Assembly: GCA_964057225.1 (NCBI GenBank)
Contig: OZ059896.1
Location: 12,756,501-12,820,500 of the forward strand
DNA length: 64,000 bases
Source of the DNA: Auanema rhodensis
Taxonomy: Eukaryota > Nematoda > Chromadorea > Rhabditida > Rhabditidae
Direction of reading: 5' to 3'
Shown here in pieces: positions 55,188-64,000 of this stretch (position 1 is the stretch's first letter; every line of letters begins with the position of its first letter). The notes under the pieces were generated by a model. It was not told the origin of the DNA, ran no database searches, and saw only the letters and a program-made list of their open reading frames with translations. A program made the translations under genes and the position numbers.

Positions 55188-55897
55188 TTCAAGTTTTGCA
55201 TGTTGTTTTGGCCGATATATGTTTCACAGATTCTCTTTAGTTTTTGTCTGGAACTTTGAGTCTTCGAAAATGAATATTTACTACACTAGCAAGCAGAAGA
55301 AAACCTTATACTAGTTCATTGTTTCTTTAAATTTTAAATTTAATTATTTTTTCACTGTCAAATCGGCAAGCACCTGCTGCACATGTGCGAGCTATTCGAG
55401 TAACCGATGCCCAAACAAGCCACGTTTAGAAAATAAGGCTGACATAACACGTTTTTTACTCCCACCCAGATTGATTGCTCTAGAGACATTTCTGTCTTTT
55501 CTCATTATATTCTCTACTTTGATTTTTCTAAATTTTCATTAATGTATAATTCAAAATGTAATTTCTTGTGATCAGATTGTTAATCGTTATATCTGTAAAC
55601 GTTTCTCTCGAAATAGCAAGTAGAGTGTTCAGTTGTACCCACTTAACAAAGAAAGTAGAAGAACATATATATTTTGAGCAAAAAAAGTGCGGAAAAGTCG
55701 TTATCTCGTTAACATCAGTTTCACTGCCCAAAACTCTGTTTCTTAATGTCCGAGGTCATATGATGAATTCTAATTCCGCACTTAGTTGATGAAAATCGAA
55801 CAAGATTCTTCTCAATTGACCACAACTACAGCACCAAACTTGGATAACTACAATCAGCTGAGTTCAAACTTCGAGAAAGTTAAAGACAGATTACAGT

Positions 55898-55968
55898 GGT
55901 TCCGTGGTGTAGTGGTTAGCACTCAGGACTCTGAATCCTGCGACCCGAGTTCAAATCTCGGCGGAACC
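55898..55968 (+). tRNA. tRNA-Gln(CUG), intact
   Basis: All stems pair: acceptor GGTTCCG/CGGAACC, anticodon stem CAGGA/TCCTG around CTCTGAA, T stem CCGAG/CTCGG with TTCAAAT loop. The internal A and B boxes are complete, and a TTTT terminator follows within 10 nt. This is the best candidate for a working gene in the window. Confidence 0.95.
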
Positions 55969-56236
55969 TTTAACTTTTGCATTTTGTTTTGGCCGATATA
56001 TGTTTCACAGATTCTCTTTAGTTTTTGTCTGGAACTTTGAGTATTCGAAAATAAATATTTACTACACTAGCAAGCAGAAGAAAACCTTATACTAGTTCAT
56101 TGTTTCTTTAAATTTTAAATTTAATTATTTTTTCACTGTCAAATCGGCAAGCACCTGCTGCACATGTGCGAGCTATTCGAGTGACCGATGCCCAAACGAG
56201 CCACGCTTAGAAAATGAGGCTGACATAACACTATCC

Positions 56237-57453
56237 ACTCCTCTCATAGATGCGCCGGTACAACTCACTGCCCATGGGGCACCGGATGCGATGATATCCG
56301 ACAGGATACTTTCGTAGCCGAACTACATTCAGCTTACGAAAATCCTGGAAGAACCTACTGCACCAGAGCCGGAGGAGGCCTATTCAACAGCTGTGGACTT
56401 CCTATAGAAGGATGCATTTTATTTAGGCCAACTTATCAGCCCGAAAACGAAGAAGTATACGAAGAAATTAAATGCATACAATGGAAACAGGAAGTGCAAG
56501 CAAAATTATTAATCACATACCTCAATAACACTCACCAATACGATATTTTCCTACAACCCTACCGAAAATATGAGTTTCACGGAATTTCATTACAGATTTC
56601 GTCGGTTACAACAAAAGCAACGACGGAACTATACAACAAAATTTTTCTCACATCTGAGACTAAAAGCTACATGATACCGGAACAAATAAAACCAGCGGTA
56701 ATATGCAGCAATGCACGAATCGCAGCAGATAAGTTTAATGCATGCCACATACAAAAGCCTTGCCCATGTTTGGGGGCCGCAGCGCAGCTCTCTTGCAATT
56801 GCGATTCAGCAACACAAAGAGAACTGAAAAAATATAAACTTCCACAAATTAATACAAATTATAGAATCACAAAAGAAGCAGGAACAATAACTGTTTTATC
56901 ACAAATGGAAGAATCAACGCTCACAATGGAAAACCCGCAATTAAGCATCGAAAGCTTATATACTATTTTATATACTATTACATGTGAAACAAAGGACGAA
57001 CTGAATGCCATTCTGAACTGCGACTCCTTTTCTACTACAATACGATGCTCTGACCAAAATCCCGCCACAACGGTCAAACTATATTTCAATGAACCCAAAG
57101 TACAAGAAAACTGTACTCTGACTTGCGGACGAGCAACAAAATAAATTATACAGCTAAGTACCAGACTACACTACATAAGCGACACTACCATTTTTTCAGA
57201 AGAATCGATCAAACTACATGATGGAACATCCGGACTATCATGGAATCTCCCAAATTTGGAACCGCTTTTCGACGTCATCCATGATAATTGGAAATGGATA
57301 GTACCTGCCGTAGCTGCAATCACTGCAGGTTCATACTTATTATACATAGCAGCCCCATTCCTTACATCATTACTTCTTCCTGCTATACTCTCTTATTGCT
57401 GTGTGAGAAACTCAAACCGCAACCCTCGCCCGGCAATGTCGGCGAATGCCTGA
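56237..57453 (+). pseudogene. env: Envelope glycoprotein fragment, phlebovirus Gc type
   Basis: The frame is open from the satellite junction at 56237 to 57144, with Cys-rich sequence ('CAGTTHCPWGTGCDDI', 'KPCPCLGAAAQLSCNC'), and resumes in another frame to 57453, ending in a membrane anchor ('WIVPAVAAITAGSYLLYIAA') and a short basic tail. It is distantly related to 50910-52982 in Cys pattern. The N-terminus is missing and one frameshift breaks it. Its last codons read into the LTR at 57437. Confidence 0.7.
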
Positions 57454-57839
57454 CTAGAAATGAAATACAATAATTTAACCTAGAAACATAACTCTTCTGA
57501 AACTCTAAACCATTGTCTAATAACCTTGTAATTGTATCATTAACCTCTTGCGCAACATTCTTAAAGGATATTGAACTTTTATCACCTCTATAGTTTACAT
57601 TGACCTGACCTTTGTATTCAAATATCAAATATCACCTTCAAGCTAAATCATATATAAAGCTCAAGAAACCTTCACTATCACTCTTAATTTAATTCTACCA
57701 CTGAACTTATACCGATCTTATAATAAACCTTTCTCATTTAACTAACTGTTTGGATTCGCCACTAACTCATATTATCCCCATTAACCGGGGAACAACCGAG
57801 TATAGACGCTCGTCATTGGGAACATTAAAAACCCAAATT
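57437..57839 (+). repeat. 5' LTR of BEL/Pao E
   Basis: The 403-bp LTR begins TGTCGGCG, with a TATATAAAG box near 57650 and AATAAA at about 57723. A noncoding leader follows to 58081. Confidence 0.88.
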
Positions 57840-58081
57840 GGTGCAACGACCAAATCAGGTATTAATTGTTAGAAACTTTCTTATCATATTTTTTCCTTTT
57901 TTTTTCATACTTTCCATCTCACTCTTCTTCACATTTTCCTCCTTTCCATCTCGTTCTCTTCATCAAAAAAAAAAATTTTTTTTTATAAACCAACATACTT
58001 TAAACAGTTGAAACTGTTCATTTTGCAATCATTCTACTAAGAAATTCCAAAATAATCCACTTTCGACCCGAAAAAGAAAAA

Positions 58082-58351
58082 ATGGACCGTATCAAAACGG
58101 TTTTTAATACAAAATTCCAAAATTTCGTTCAAACTTTTGAAAAGAGCCTTTTGGAAAACAAACAAAGTGAGGAGCAGTTCTCTCTTTATTCCGACGTTAA
58201 CAACACTCTTGAACAGCTTCGCTTTCACGAATCTAATTTAAACGGACATCGATCCGCAAAATGTTTAACCATACATAATCCTCAACAGAGGAGAGACATA
58301 ATAAAACAAAAAAAACAGGTGCTGGATTTGTTTCAGTCCTACACACACTAG
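58082..58351 (+). pseudogene. gag: BEL/Pao Gag with internal deletion
   Basis: The first ~55 codons match the Gag of D ('IKTVFNTKFQNFVQTFEK'), then jump from 'RFHESNL' directly to 'GHRSAKCLTIHNPQQ' of the zinc-knuckle region. The whole Gag core is missing. Confidence 0.85.
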
Positions 58352-58454
58352 CACTAAGTGTACCTTTGATAAATGTAAAATATGTAATAGAGATCATCAC
58401 CCATCTCTTTGTCTCCCTCCTGCTTCATCAAAATCATCTAATAAAAAAGCAACA

Positions 58455-58844
58455 ATGGGTATCAATTGCTCTATTTCGCAATCAACTCACACTCCACCTT
58501 CGCCCGCATATCTTATGACTTCTAAAGTATCAATTTTTAACCCCCATACAGGTAAGTTCCACACCAAAATATTGTTTTTCGACCCTGGAGCAACTCAAAG
58601 CTTCATTTACGAGCCGGCAGCCAAAGAATGCCAGCTCAAAACTTTAAATTCCGAATTAATCACAGCAACCGGTTTCTCCGGGAGCTATGAGGCATTTAAT
58701 TCTTTAACGGTCGAAGCAAGTTTAAGAACTCCATTTGGAAAAAAATATCATACTTACGCTCCTCACCTCACCCAAACCTCTCACAGGAAAACTAAAGAGC
58801 TGTCAACTTTCTCTAAAAGACAAAGAAGCTCTAGAACAATCTAA
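58455..58844 (+). pseudogene. BEL/Pao aspartic protease-like domain
   Basis: Same as in D, with 'ILFFDPGATQSFIYEPAA' and a longer continuation ('GFSGSYEAFNSLTVEASL'). The frame leaves the pol frame at an A7 run near 58739 ('GGAAAAAAATATC') that D shares. Confidence 0.78.
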
Positions 58845-59239
58845 TATAACCATTACTAACCAATTGGTGGATGGTGAATTATTCATTCCCGATATTTTGC
58901 TGGGTATGGATTGGTGTGATACAATCATACATGATACCAAACCCACTATACTTCCATCGGGATTGAAAGTCAAACATACCCAGATTGGACCCTGTATTTA
59001 CGGTAAGCAAATACCGAACGATAATATCGCAGCCATAAATACACTTATTGTTAACCCTGTGATACCAGAAGACGTTATGATTAAACAACTTTTTGAAATA
59101 GATAACTTAGGAATTTCTCCACACGAAGGAGCCTTGAACCGATCGGAGCTATTCTTCAATGAATATACTTCTCTAATAAAATTCGACAAGGGTTTTGTTA
59201 TGGCTCCCTTACCTCTTAAATCAAACGCCACAAAAATTC
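58735..59239 (+). pseudogene. pol: BEL/Pao Pol fragment
   Basis: Carries 'ILLGMDWCDTII' and the linker 'LGISPHEGALNRSELFF' identical to D, ending at 59239; codons after that are satellite. No RT motif remains. Confidence 0.85.
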
Positions 59240-59740
59240 CCTTCTTTCTTTTTTGTTTAACACAAAAGGGAGGATTAAATCTCATATATGACAATTCTCT
59301 TTTGAGAAATTACAGTGGTTCCGTGGTGTAGTGGTTAGCATTCAAGACTCTGAGACCTGCGACCCGAGTTCAAATCTCGGCGGAACCTTCAAGTTTTGCA
59401 TTTTGGTTTGGCCGATATATGTTTCACACATTCTCTTTAGTTTTTGTCTTGAACTTTGAGTATTCGAAAATAAATATTTACTACACTAGCAAGCAGAAAA
59501 AAACCTTATACTAGTTCATTGTTTCTTTAAATTTTAAATTTAATTATTTTTTCACTGTCAAATCGGCAAGCACCTGCTGCACATGTGCGAGCTATTCGAG
59601 TGACCGATGCCCAAACGAGCCACGCTTAGAAAATGAGGCTGACATAACACGTTTTTCACTCCTACCCAGATTGATTGCTTCAAAGACATTTCTGTCTTAT
59701 CTCATTATATTCTCTATTTTGATTTTTCTAAATTTTTTAA
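59240..59740 (+). repeat. tRNA-Gln-linked unit, partial
   Basis: A partial tRNA-linked satellite unit, including the ~80-bp block before the tRNA. It is cut at about 59740, where minus-strand env begins. Confidence 0.88.
59317..59387 (+). tRNA. tRNA-Gln(CUG), decayed
   Basis: CTG anticodon retained, but the anticodon stem (CAAGA with ACCTG) and loop (CTCTGAG) are altered. Acceptor and T arm are intact. Confidence 0.78.
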
Positions 59741-59744
59741 ATTT

Positions 59745-60610
59745 AAAAAAAACTTCATTTATAATTGAATTATCTCTTTTAATATTGATAGTTGTAATTT
59801 CTTTGAAGGGTGAACATTTAATCATGAATACATCTTTTGAACACTTGATCGGTATCCATGTTTCTTTAGATGACATACAAGAAAACAATGCAGATGCACC
59901 CTGCCCACAGGAATAACATCCGGAGAGACTGATCAATAAAGGACGACAAGGTATATCATAGGAAAATGTATTACTGTCATATAAAAGTTCAGAATCAATT
60001 GAAACTGTAGTTTCATCAGACTGAGTTCGAAAAGTTAAGGATGTATCGGGTTTATAGATTGTTTCCGTATTTGCCATATAGGGAGTAAAATATGAGAAAA
60101 ATGTGTGAAATTATGTTGTGGACATATACAGCCAGCAACATCATTATTGATTTTGTTACAAGTACAATCGATAACCGTTGTACATCTTGAAAAATTGTCG
60201 GAAGTGTCTGCCTTCGAAATACATTGTACCATAAATGGAAAATGTGGTTCAACAGCAAAGATTTGATTGTTTGAAGCAACAAAATAATAATTATGAAGTG
60301 GAGTAGGAGGTTTGTCTTGTGTATTGATCGTCATATTGAAAAAAGAGTAATTCATTTTCAAATATGGTGGAATTGTGATGTTATAAATATTTTTATCTTT
60401 AACAATATGTGTTGTAATTTCAAAAGTTGAAGATGTTGTCCAATCTTCACATTTAAACACTTCAAATATGTCGTCTGAAGTAGGTACATGTTCTAATTTG
60501 TAGAAAAGACAAGGGTTTTCCCAAAATGTCAAACAACACCATATATGTGCTGAAGACCGGACACATTTGGATTGTGTTGTAATATCCTTGATTTGGATAT
60601 TAATGTTCCA
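59745..60610 (-). pseudogene. env: Envelope glycoprotein fragment, phlebovirus Gc type
   Basis: Frames 60610-60035 and 60077-59745 encode 'WENPCLFYKLEH', 'RCTTVIDCTCNKINNDVAGC' and 'LSGCYSCGQGASALFSC', matching the env at 50910-52982. One frameshift lies near 60060. The upstream part is cut exactly at the LTR at 60611 and the downstream part at the satellite. Confidence 0.8.
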
Positions 60611-60979
60611 TGTTATTGACCCTTAGATTGATGTGTTGTAAAAGAAACAATAAGATTTGAGGAAGAGAGAAAGATTTATTGTAAATAAAAAAACATTTAA
60701 ACAATAAACAAATAAAGATAAAGATAAGTCCGCCAACTGAAGATTCAGTTGAATGGCAAACTTATATAGCGAATGTTATCAGCATTTTCCACGAAAGGTT
60801 ATAAGTTGTCAATGACAATTATAACTATCTCAGAAAATGCTGAGGCTGCAAAATATAACTGATAACATAATACACTAAAACAAGAAACTAGAATTATAAA
60901 ATATAAAATATAAAACACAGAATAAAGAAATACATAAAAATTATAGAAAGAATAAAGTAAAGAATTATAAAGTATAACA
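60611..60979 (-). repeat. 3' LTR of gypsy H
   Basis: A 369-bp LTR with perfect TGTTAT...ATAACA ends on the minus strand. It interrupts the env to its left. A TATATAG box lies near 60770. A noncoding stretch to 61045 joins it to pol. Confidence 0.75.
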
Positions 60980-61044
60980 TGCTACCGCTCTTCAAGTCCT
61001 GTGTCCTCACAGGTATGCATAAGGTTTCCAAAATTTTCATAATG

Positions 61045-61866
61045 TTGCAGCAAGCTTTTTGATGAGATCCTTATGTACTTTTCTCATCTTTCCTTGACTC
61101 ATTTCCAATTCCACATATGAGTTGTATACGCCTGTAATTTTGAACGGTCCATTATAAGTGGGTCACAATCAGCCGTGAACCGTCATATCCTTCAATAGTA
61201 CCATTTCACCTATTTCAAATGTACGTGATGCTATTCGGTTACTATTATTCAACCGATTTTGTTGTTCAATTGATTTTAATTGAATTTTTTCTTGAATAGA
61301 ATCCCAGGTATTTTTCCGATTTTCATTTCTTTCCAATAATTCGTCATCTTCAGGAGAATTTAGATGAGGTTGTCCTGGTAATTGACGGTCCATAGGTAGT
61401 CGTGCGTCTCTTCCAAAAAGAGCAATGTATGGGCTGATTCCGGTAGTTGTACTTGGGATTGTATTTAATGCGAATGTGATTTTAGGTAATTGTGAGGCCC
61501 ATTGAGAGACACGGTTTTTAGCACAAGTGGATAAACATTCCTGGATGGTTCGATGTGGTCGTTCCACTTGACCATTTGTATTTTTGTGATATGGCAGAGA
61601 GAAGGTTTGTACAATTCCAAATTTGTTGCACATTAACTTGAATTCTTTAGATATAAAATTTCCTCCATTGTCAGACACGATGCTCACTGGTGGTCCAAAA
61701 ATGAAGACGAAATTCGTCAGGAACTTTCGGACTGTTTCTTCGGCATTCTGTGTGCGTTAAGGTATGCTCTTTATCCATTTCGAAAAAGTATCTTGAATAG
61801 AAAGAATATATTTAAATCCATTAGTGCTAGGGGAAAAAGGTCCTGTCACATCCATATGAATCCTAT
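61045..61866 (-). pseudogene. pol: Ty3/gypsy integrase, gypsy H
   Basis: The catalytic core is recognisable: 'HMDVTGPFSPSTNG', 'IVSDNGGNFIS' and 'NGQVERPHRTIQECL', then a C-terminal domain with 'YNGPFKI' after a stop. A further frame break lies near 61755. The N-terminal part is cut at 61867 by the LTR of element C. It differs clearly from the integrase of B. Confidence 0.85.
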
Positions 61867-62203
61867 CGTTCCATTCGGAAATCAATACGTAGCAGGCGGG
61901 TTAGAATCAGACGACATGAGGCTGAGAGAGGACGACACGCCCTTCATATGGAACACAGACTTCAGCTTTGCCTTATGGAATGACTATGGATGGTTGGTCT
62001 TCCTTTCTTAGCTCTCTTTCACTTTATATCTTTATGTAGACTTATATAACTTATTGTAATCATGTAGACATAATAAACCTTTCTTTCTCGAGTCTTATGT
62101 TTATCCATTATGCTCTTTATCTACCGCTACATCTGGAATACTATCACACTCATCTTGTAGGCTTTATTGGTCTATAGGATCGACGTGAGAGCATAACGGA
62201 ACG
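61867..62203 (+). repeat. 5' LTR of gypsy C
   Basis: A 337-bp LTR with CGTTCCATT at the start and AACGGAACG at the end (one mismatch from inverted symmetry). AATAAA is at 62073-62078. Confidence 0.85.
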
Positions 62204-62216
62204 TGGAGGTTCCACC
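62204..62216 (+). promoter_or_regulatory. Primer-binding site for tRNA-Gln, gypsy C
   Basis: TGGAGGTTCCACC directly follows the LTR, the same 13-nt match as in element A. Confidence 0.85.
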
Positions 62217-63613
62217 TCGAACATTTTTATCTTGATTTCTTGACTATTTTCTCTTATATTTCTTTATTTTCAATACAATTCATTGAATCTGAATTCTCTT
62301 ATATCTCTAAACCATCTACTCCATGTCTTAACACAATACGGTGGGGCCAACAACGTTTAAAAGGGAACAGATGCAAGGACCACTCCTTTTGGAGATGGAT
62401 ATTTTATATTTTTTGAAACTGAAGTTACGTTTTCCCGTTTGTTCACAATTTTCTGTCTGTCTGAACCCAACAATTTTTATATCCTTGCTGTTAACATCGA
62501 ATACTCTGTTACCCGAACTCGAAGCATTTTTGAGGACCCTAGGATGAATTAGTGAACAAATTCACCCAAGGATAATTTTTTTTTGAGATTTATGCCCACA
62601 CTTTCTTCTTTTAAGGATTGATTTTGGCTTCGAGGAAAGAATAGCCACGGTTATTTCTTTGTTTTTGTGGATGAAACAATTTTGCGCACCAAATTGAGAT
62701 TATTTCATATTTTGCGATCAGGACTATTTTATTTTGCGTTACATTTCTGTTCAGACAACTTTTTGCCATTAACATCCAAAAATATTTTGATAACACATTG
62801 AATTTGCACGGGAAACCTCACCTAAATGGGAGGAATATTATGAAAAGTGAATTTTAAGATCGCTATAGTCCGAAAAATCCTGTACAATTTTACGAACTGA
62901 ATTATTATTAGTGATTGTCTATCAGGTCGTGTTGGCTTAAGCATATCAGTTTGGATTTTCTCCCCTTACTATATGTCACCTTCCTCATACCGTTATTGTT
63001 GTTTTGAAGCATAAGACTCATTCCTAAACACCATAATTCTTTAAATATAGTTATTGTAATCTTTAGTCATCTATTCCTAGCCATAATTTTAAAACTAGAT
63101 TTCTGATCATGATGGGACTACGGTACTCATTCGTTTTCCAAATTGCTTCCTTAAAGAGTAATGCTATTACGAATGTACATTATGAAAACCGCTAAAATCC
63201 TTTGAACATTTACCAAAGTCCATTTTCGTGGCATTTTCGATCACTCGTGAGTCCAAAAAGATCAGAATCGTCAGAAAAAGAAAAAAAAATGGGAATAAGG
63301 ACTAATGAGATTGCTCAGGCATCAATCAAGTGAGCACTGAACATTTTTGAACATATACAAACTGGTTGAATTATATACATTTAAGAATATTAAATTGGGA
63401 AGCGAACAAAGTCCAAATTTTCATACGGTAGTAGGCGGATCTCTGTTGATGGCCACAACTTAGATTCATTCCTCAACGCCGTTATACAAACCAGTTACTC
63501 ACAGCTTTCTCACCCCTTTTCCAAAACTCCTTATCCATAACATTCATTAACGTCTCAAAATCCCCCACGTTACTAAACACTCAAGGTTTTTCCAAACCAA
63601 GAGCGCTACCAAA
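62217..63613 (+). other. Leader region of gypsy C
   Basis: About 1.4 kb without a convincing reading frame. Blocks resemble the leader of A; the ~700-bp part of A that holds two plus-strand ORFs has no clear counterpart here. Confidence 0.6.
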
Positions 63614-64000
63614 GTGGATAAGCGATTCCGATCAGCTGTACCTCTCAGTACACGAACTGATTTTGATCTGCGAGACTCAGCTCCACTCACCAGAAGCCGA
63701 GCTCGCGCACAAAGCATCGCTATAATCGAAGACGAGCAGAAAGCCGAGCACAAAACCGACAAATTCTTTACTCCTCGTGCAGGCACTTATTCACCTACTG
63801 AACGATTAAGCGACGAGGATTGCGTACCACCAGGAGGAGAAGAAACATCCGTCATAGTGGAAGAACAAACACCAGTTACTGCTAAAAAGGTACGCTCCTC
63901 TACTTCAAATAAAAAGAAGAAAAAAAAAAATAAAAACTCAAGCAAATCGGACGCATCTCTCTCTCTGTCCATCCCTGAACCAACAGTTTCACCTTCAGTA
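63614..64000 (+). CDS. gag: Gag N-terminal part, gypsy C (partial)
   Basis: The frame is open to the window edge and aligns with the N-terminus of Gag A: 'LTRSRARAQSIAIIEDE' against 'ASRTRSRTRLLSVQIEE', and 'TPRAGTYSPTERLSDED' against 'IPREGTYSPPDNTEEDP'. A Lys-rich run follows. The first codon given is GTG, as in A; similar codons ('RFFQTKS') extend upstream in both, without an ATG. Confidence 0.75.
   Translation, partial: MDKRFRSAVPLSTRTDFDLRDSAPLTRSRARAQSIAIIEDEQKAEHKTDKFFTPRAGTYSPTERLSDEDCVPPGGEETSVIVEEQTPVTAKKVRSSTSNKKKKKKNKNSSKSDASLSLSIPEPTVSPSV

Larger units (their letters stand above)
54167..56236 (+). repeat. tRNA-Gln-linked tandem units (three)
   Basis: Three units each carry a tRNA-Gln gene (54240, 55117, 55898), spaced 877 and 781 bp. 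The difference is an ~80-bp block ('ttcctccttctttc...') before the middle tRNA that is also present at 29270-29360 and 59240-59315. The last unit is cut at 56236 by env sequence. Confidence 0.9.
57437..59239 (+). mobile_element. BEL/Pao element E, 5' part
   Basis: Same family and nearly the same sequence as D (25497-28483), in opposite orientation: LTR, gag with a large internal deletion, protease and pol up to 'LPLKSNATKI', where it is cut and joined to tRNA-linked satellite. Confidence 0.9.
61867..64000 (+). mobile_element. Ty3/gypsy element C, 5' end
   Basis: LTR, tRNA-Gln primer site, leader and gag start; the element runs off the window edge. It is related to element A in LTR ends, leader blocks and gag N-terminus. 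It is inserted in the integrase of gypsy H. Confidence 0.85.

Noticed and set aside
57840..57860. Primer-binding site of the BEL/Pao family ('tggtgcaacgacca')
   Set aside because: It begins TGG at the right place, but I cannot match it to a tRNA 3' end present in the window.
63547..63972. Minus-strand frames at the right edge
   Set aside because: They are antisense to the gag start of element C, which aligns with Gag of element A.

Overview
The window looks like repeat-rich eukaryotic DNA, most likely from a nematode. The evidence is a nematode-like 5S rRNA gene, CUG-anticodon tRNA-Gln genes, BEL/Pao elements with phlebovirus-type envelope genes (known from nematode elements such as Tas and Cer7), TATA/AATAAA signals in the LTRs and one likely GT-AG intron. 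I see no clear single-copy host gene. It reads as a retroelement graveyard built into tandem tRNA-Gln and 5S repeats.

Layout. 1-17247: satellite array, unit about 529 bp, each unit with a long inverted repeat. 17248-24609: Ty3/gypsy element A (minus), gag plus an in-frame glycoprotein, with two plus-strand small ORFs in its leader. 24610-28483: 5S-linked repeat, a gypsy 3' end fused to the 5' half of a BEL/Pao element (minus). 28488-30017: tRNA-Gln unit, solo BEL LTR, 5S-linked repeat. 30018-43896: gypsy element B (plus), 13.9 kb, with 419-bp LTRs, a 4-bp target duplication (AGTT) and a primer site for tRNA-Gln; it is an internally duplicated chimera. 44085-48376: CR1/Jockey-like LINE (minus). 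48377-50267: 5S-linked repeat, 5S gene, tRNA-Gln units and a large inverted duplication. 50268-53089: 3' part of a BEL/Pao element with an intact phlebovirus-type env. 53090-54160: zinc-knuckle ORF with a TATA box and intron. 54167-56236: three tRNA-Gln units. 56237-57453: broken env. 57437-59239: BEL/Pao 5' part. 59240-60610: tRNA-Gln unit and a broken env (minus). 60611-61866: gypsy integrase and 3' LTR (minus). 61867-64000: 5' end of gypsy element C (plus).

Most interesting point. Gypsy elements A and B place a membrane glycoprotein between Gag and protease. It has a signal-anchor-like segment, a Cys-rich ectodomain, a Thr-rich stalk, a basic cleavage site, a C-terminal membrane segment and a tail with late-domain motifs. 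Gag tail and ectodomain share a frame in both elements, and glycoprotein tail and protease share a frame in both B copies. This differs from the usual gag-pol-env order. Neither element is intact, so function is inferred from conservation between diverged copies.

How the parts relate. The gypsy primer-binding sites match the 3' end of the tRNA-Gln encoded by the surrounding repeats. The big satellite appears to be a derivative of the tRNA-Gln repeat that lost the tRNA gene and gained an inverted copy of one segment.
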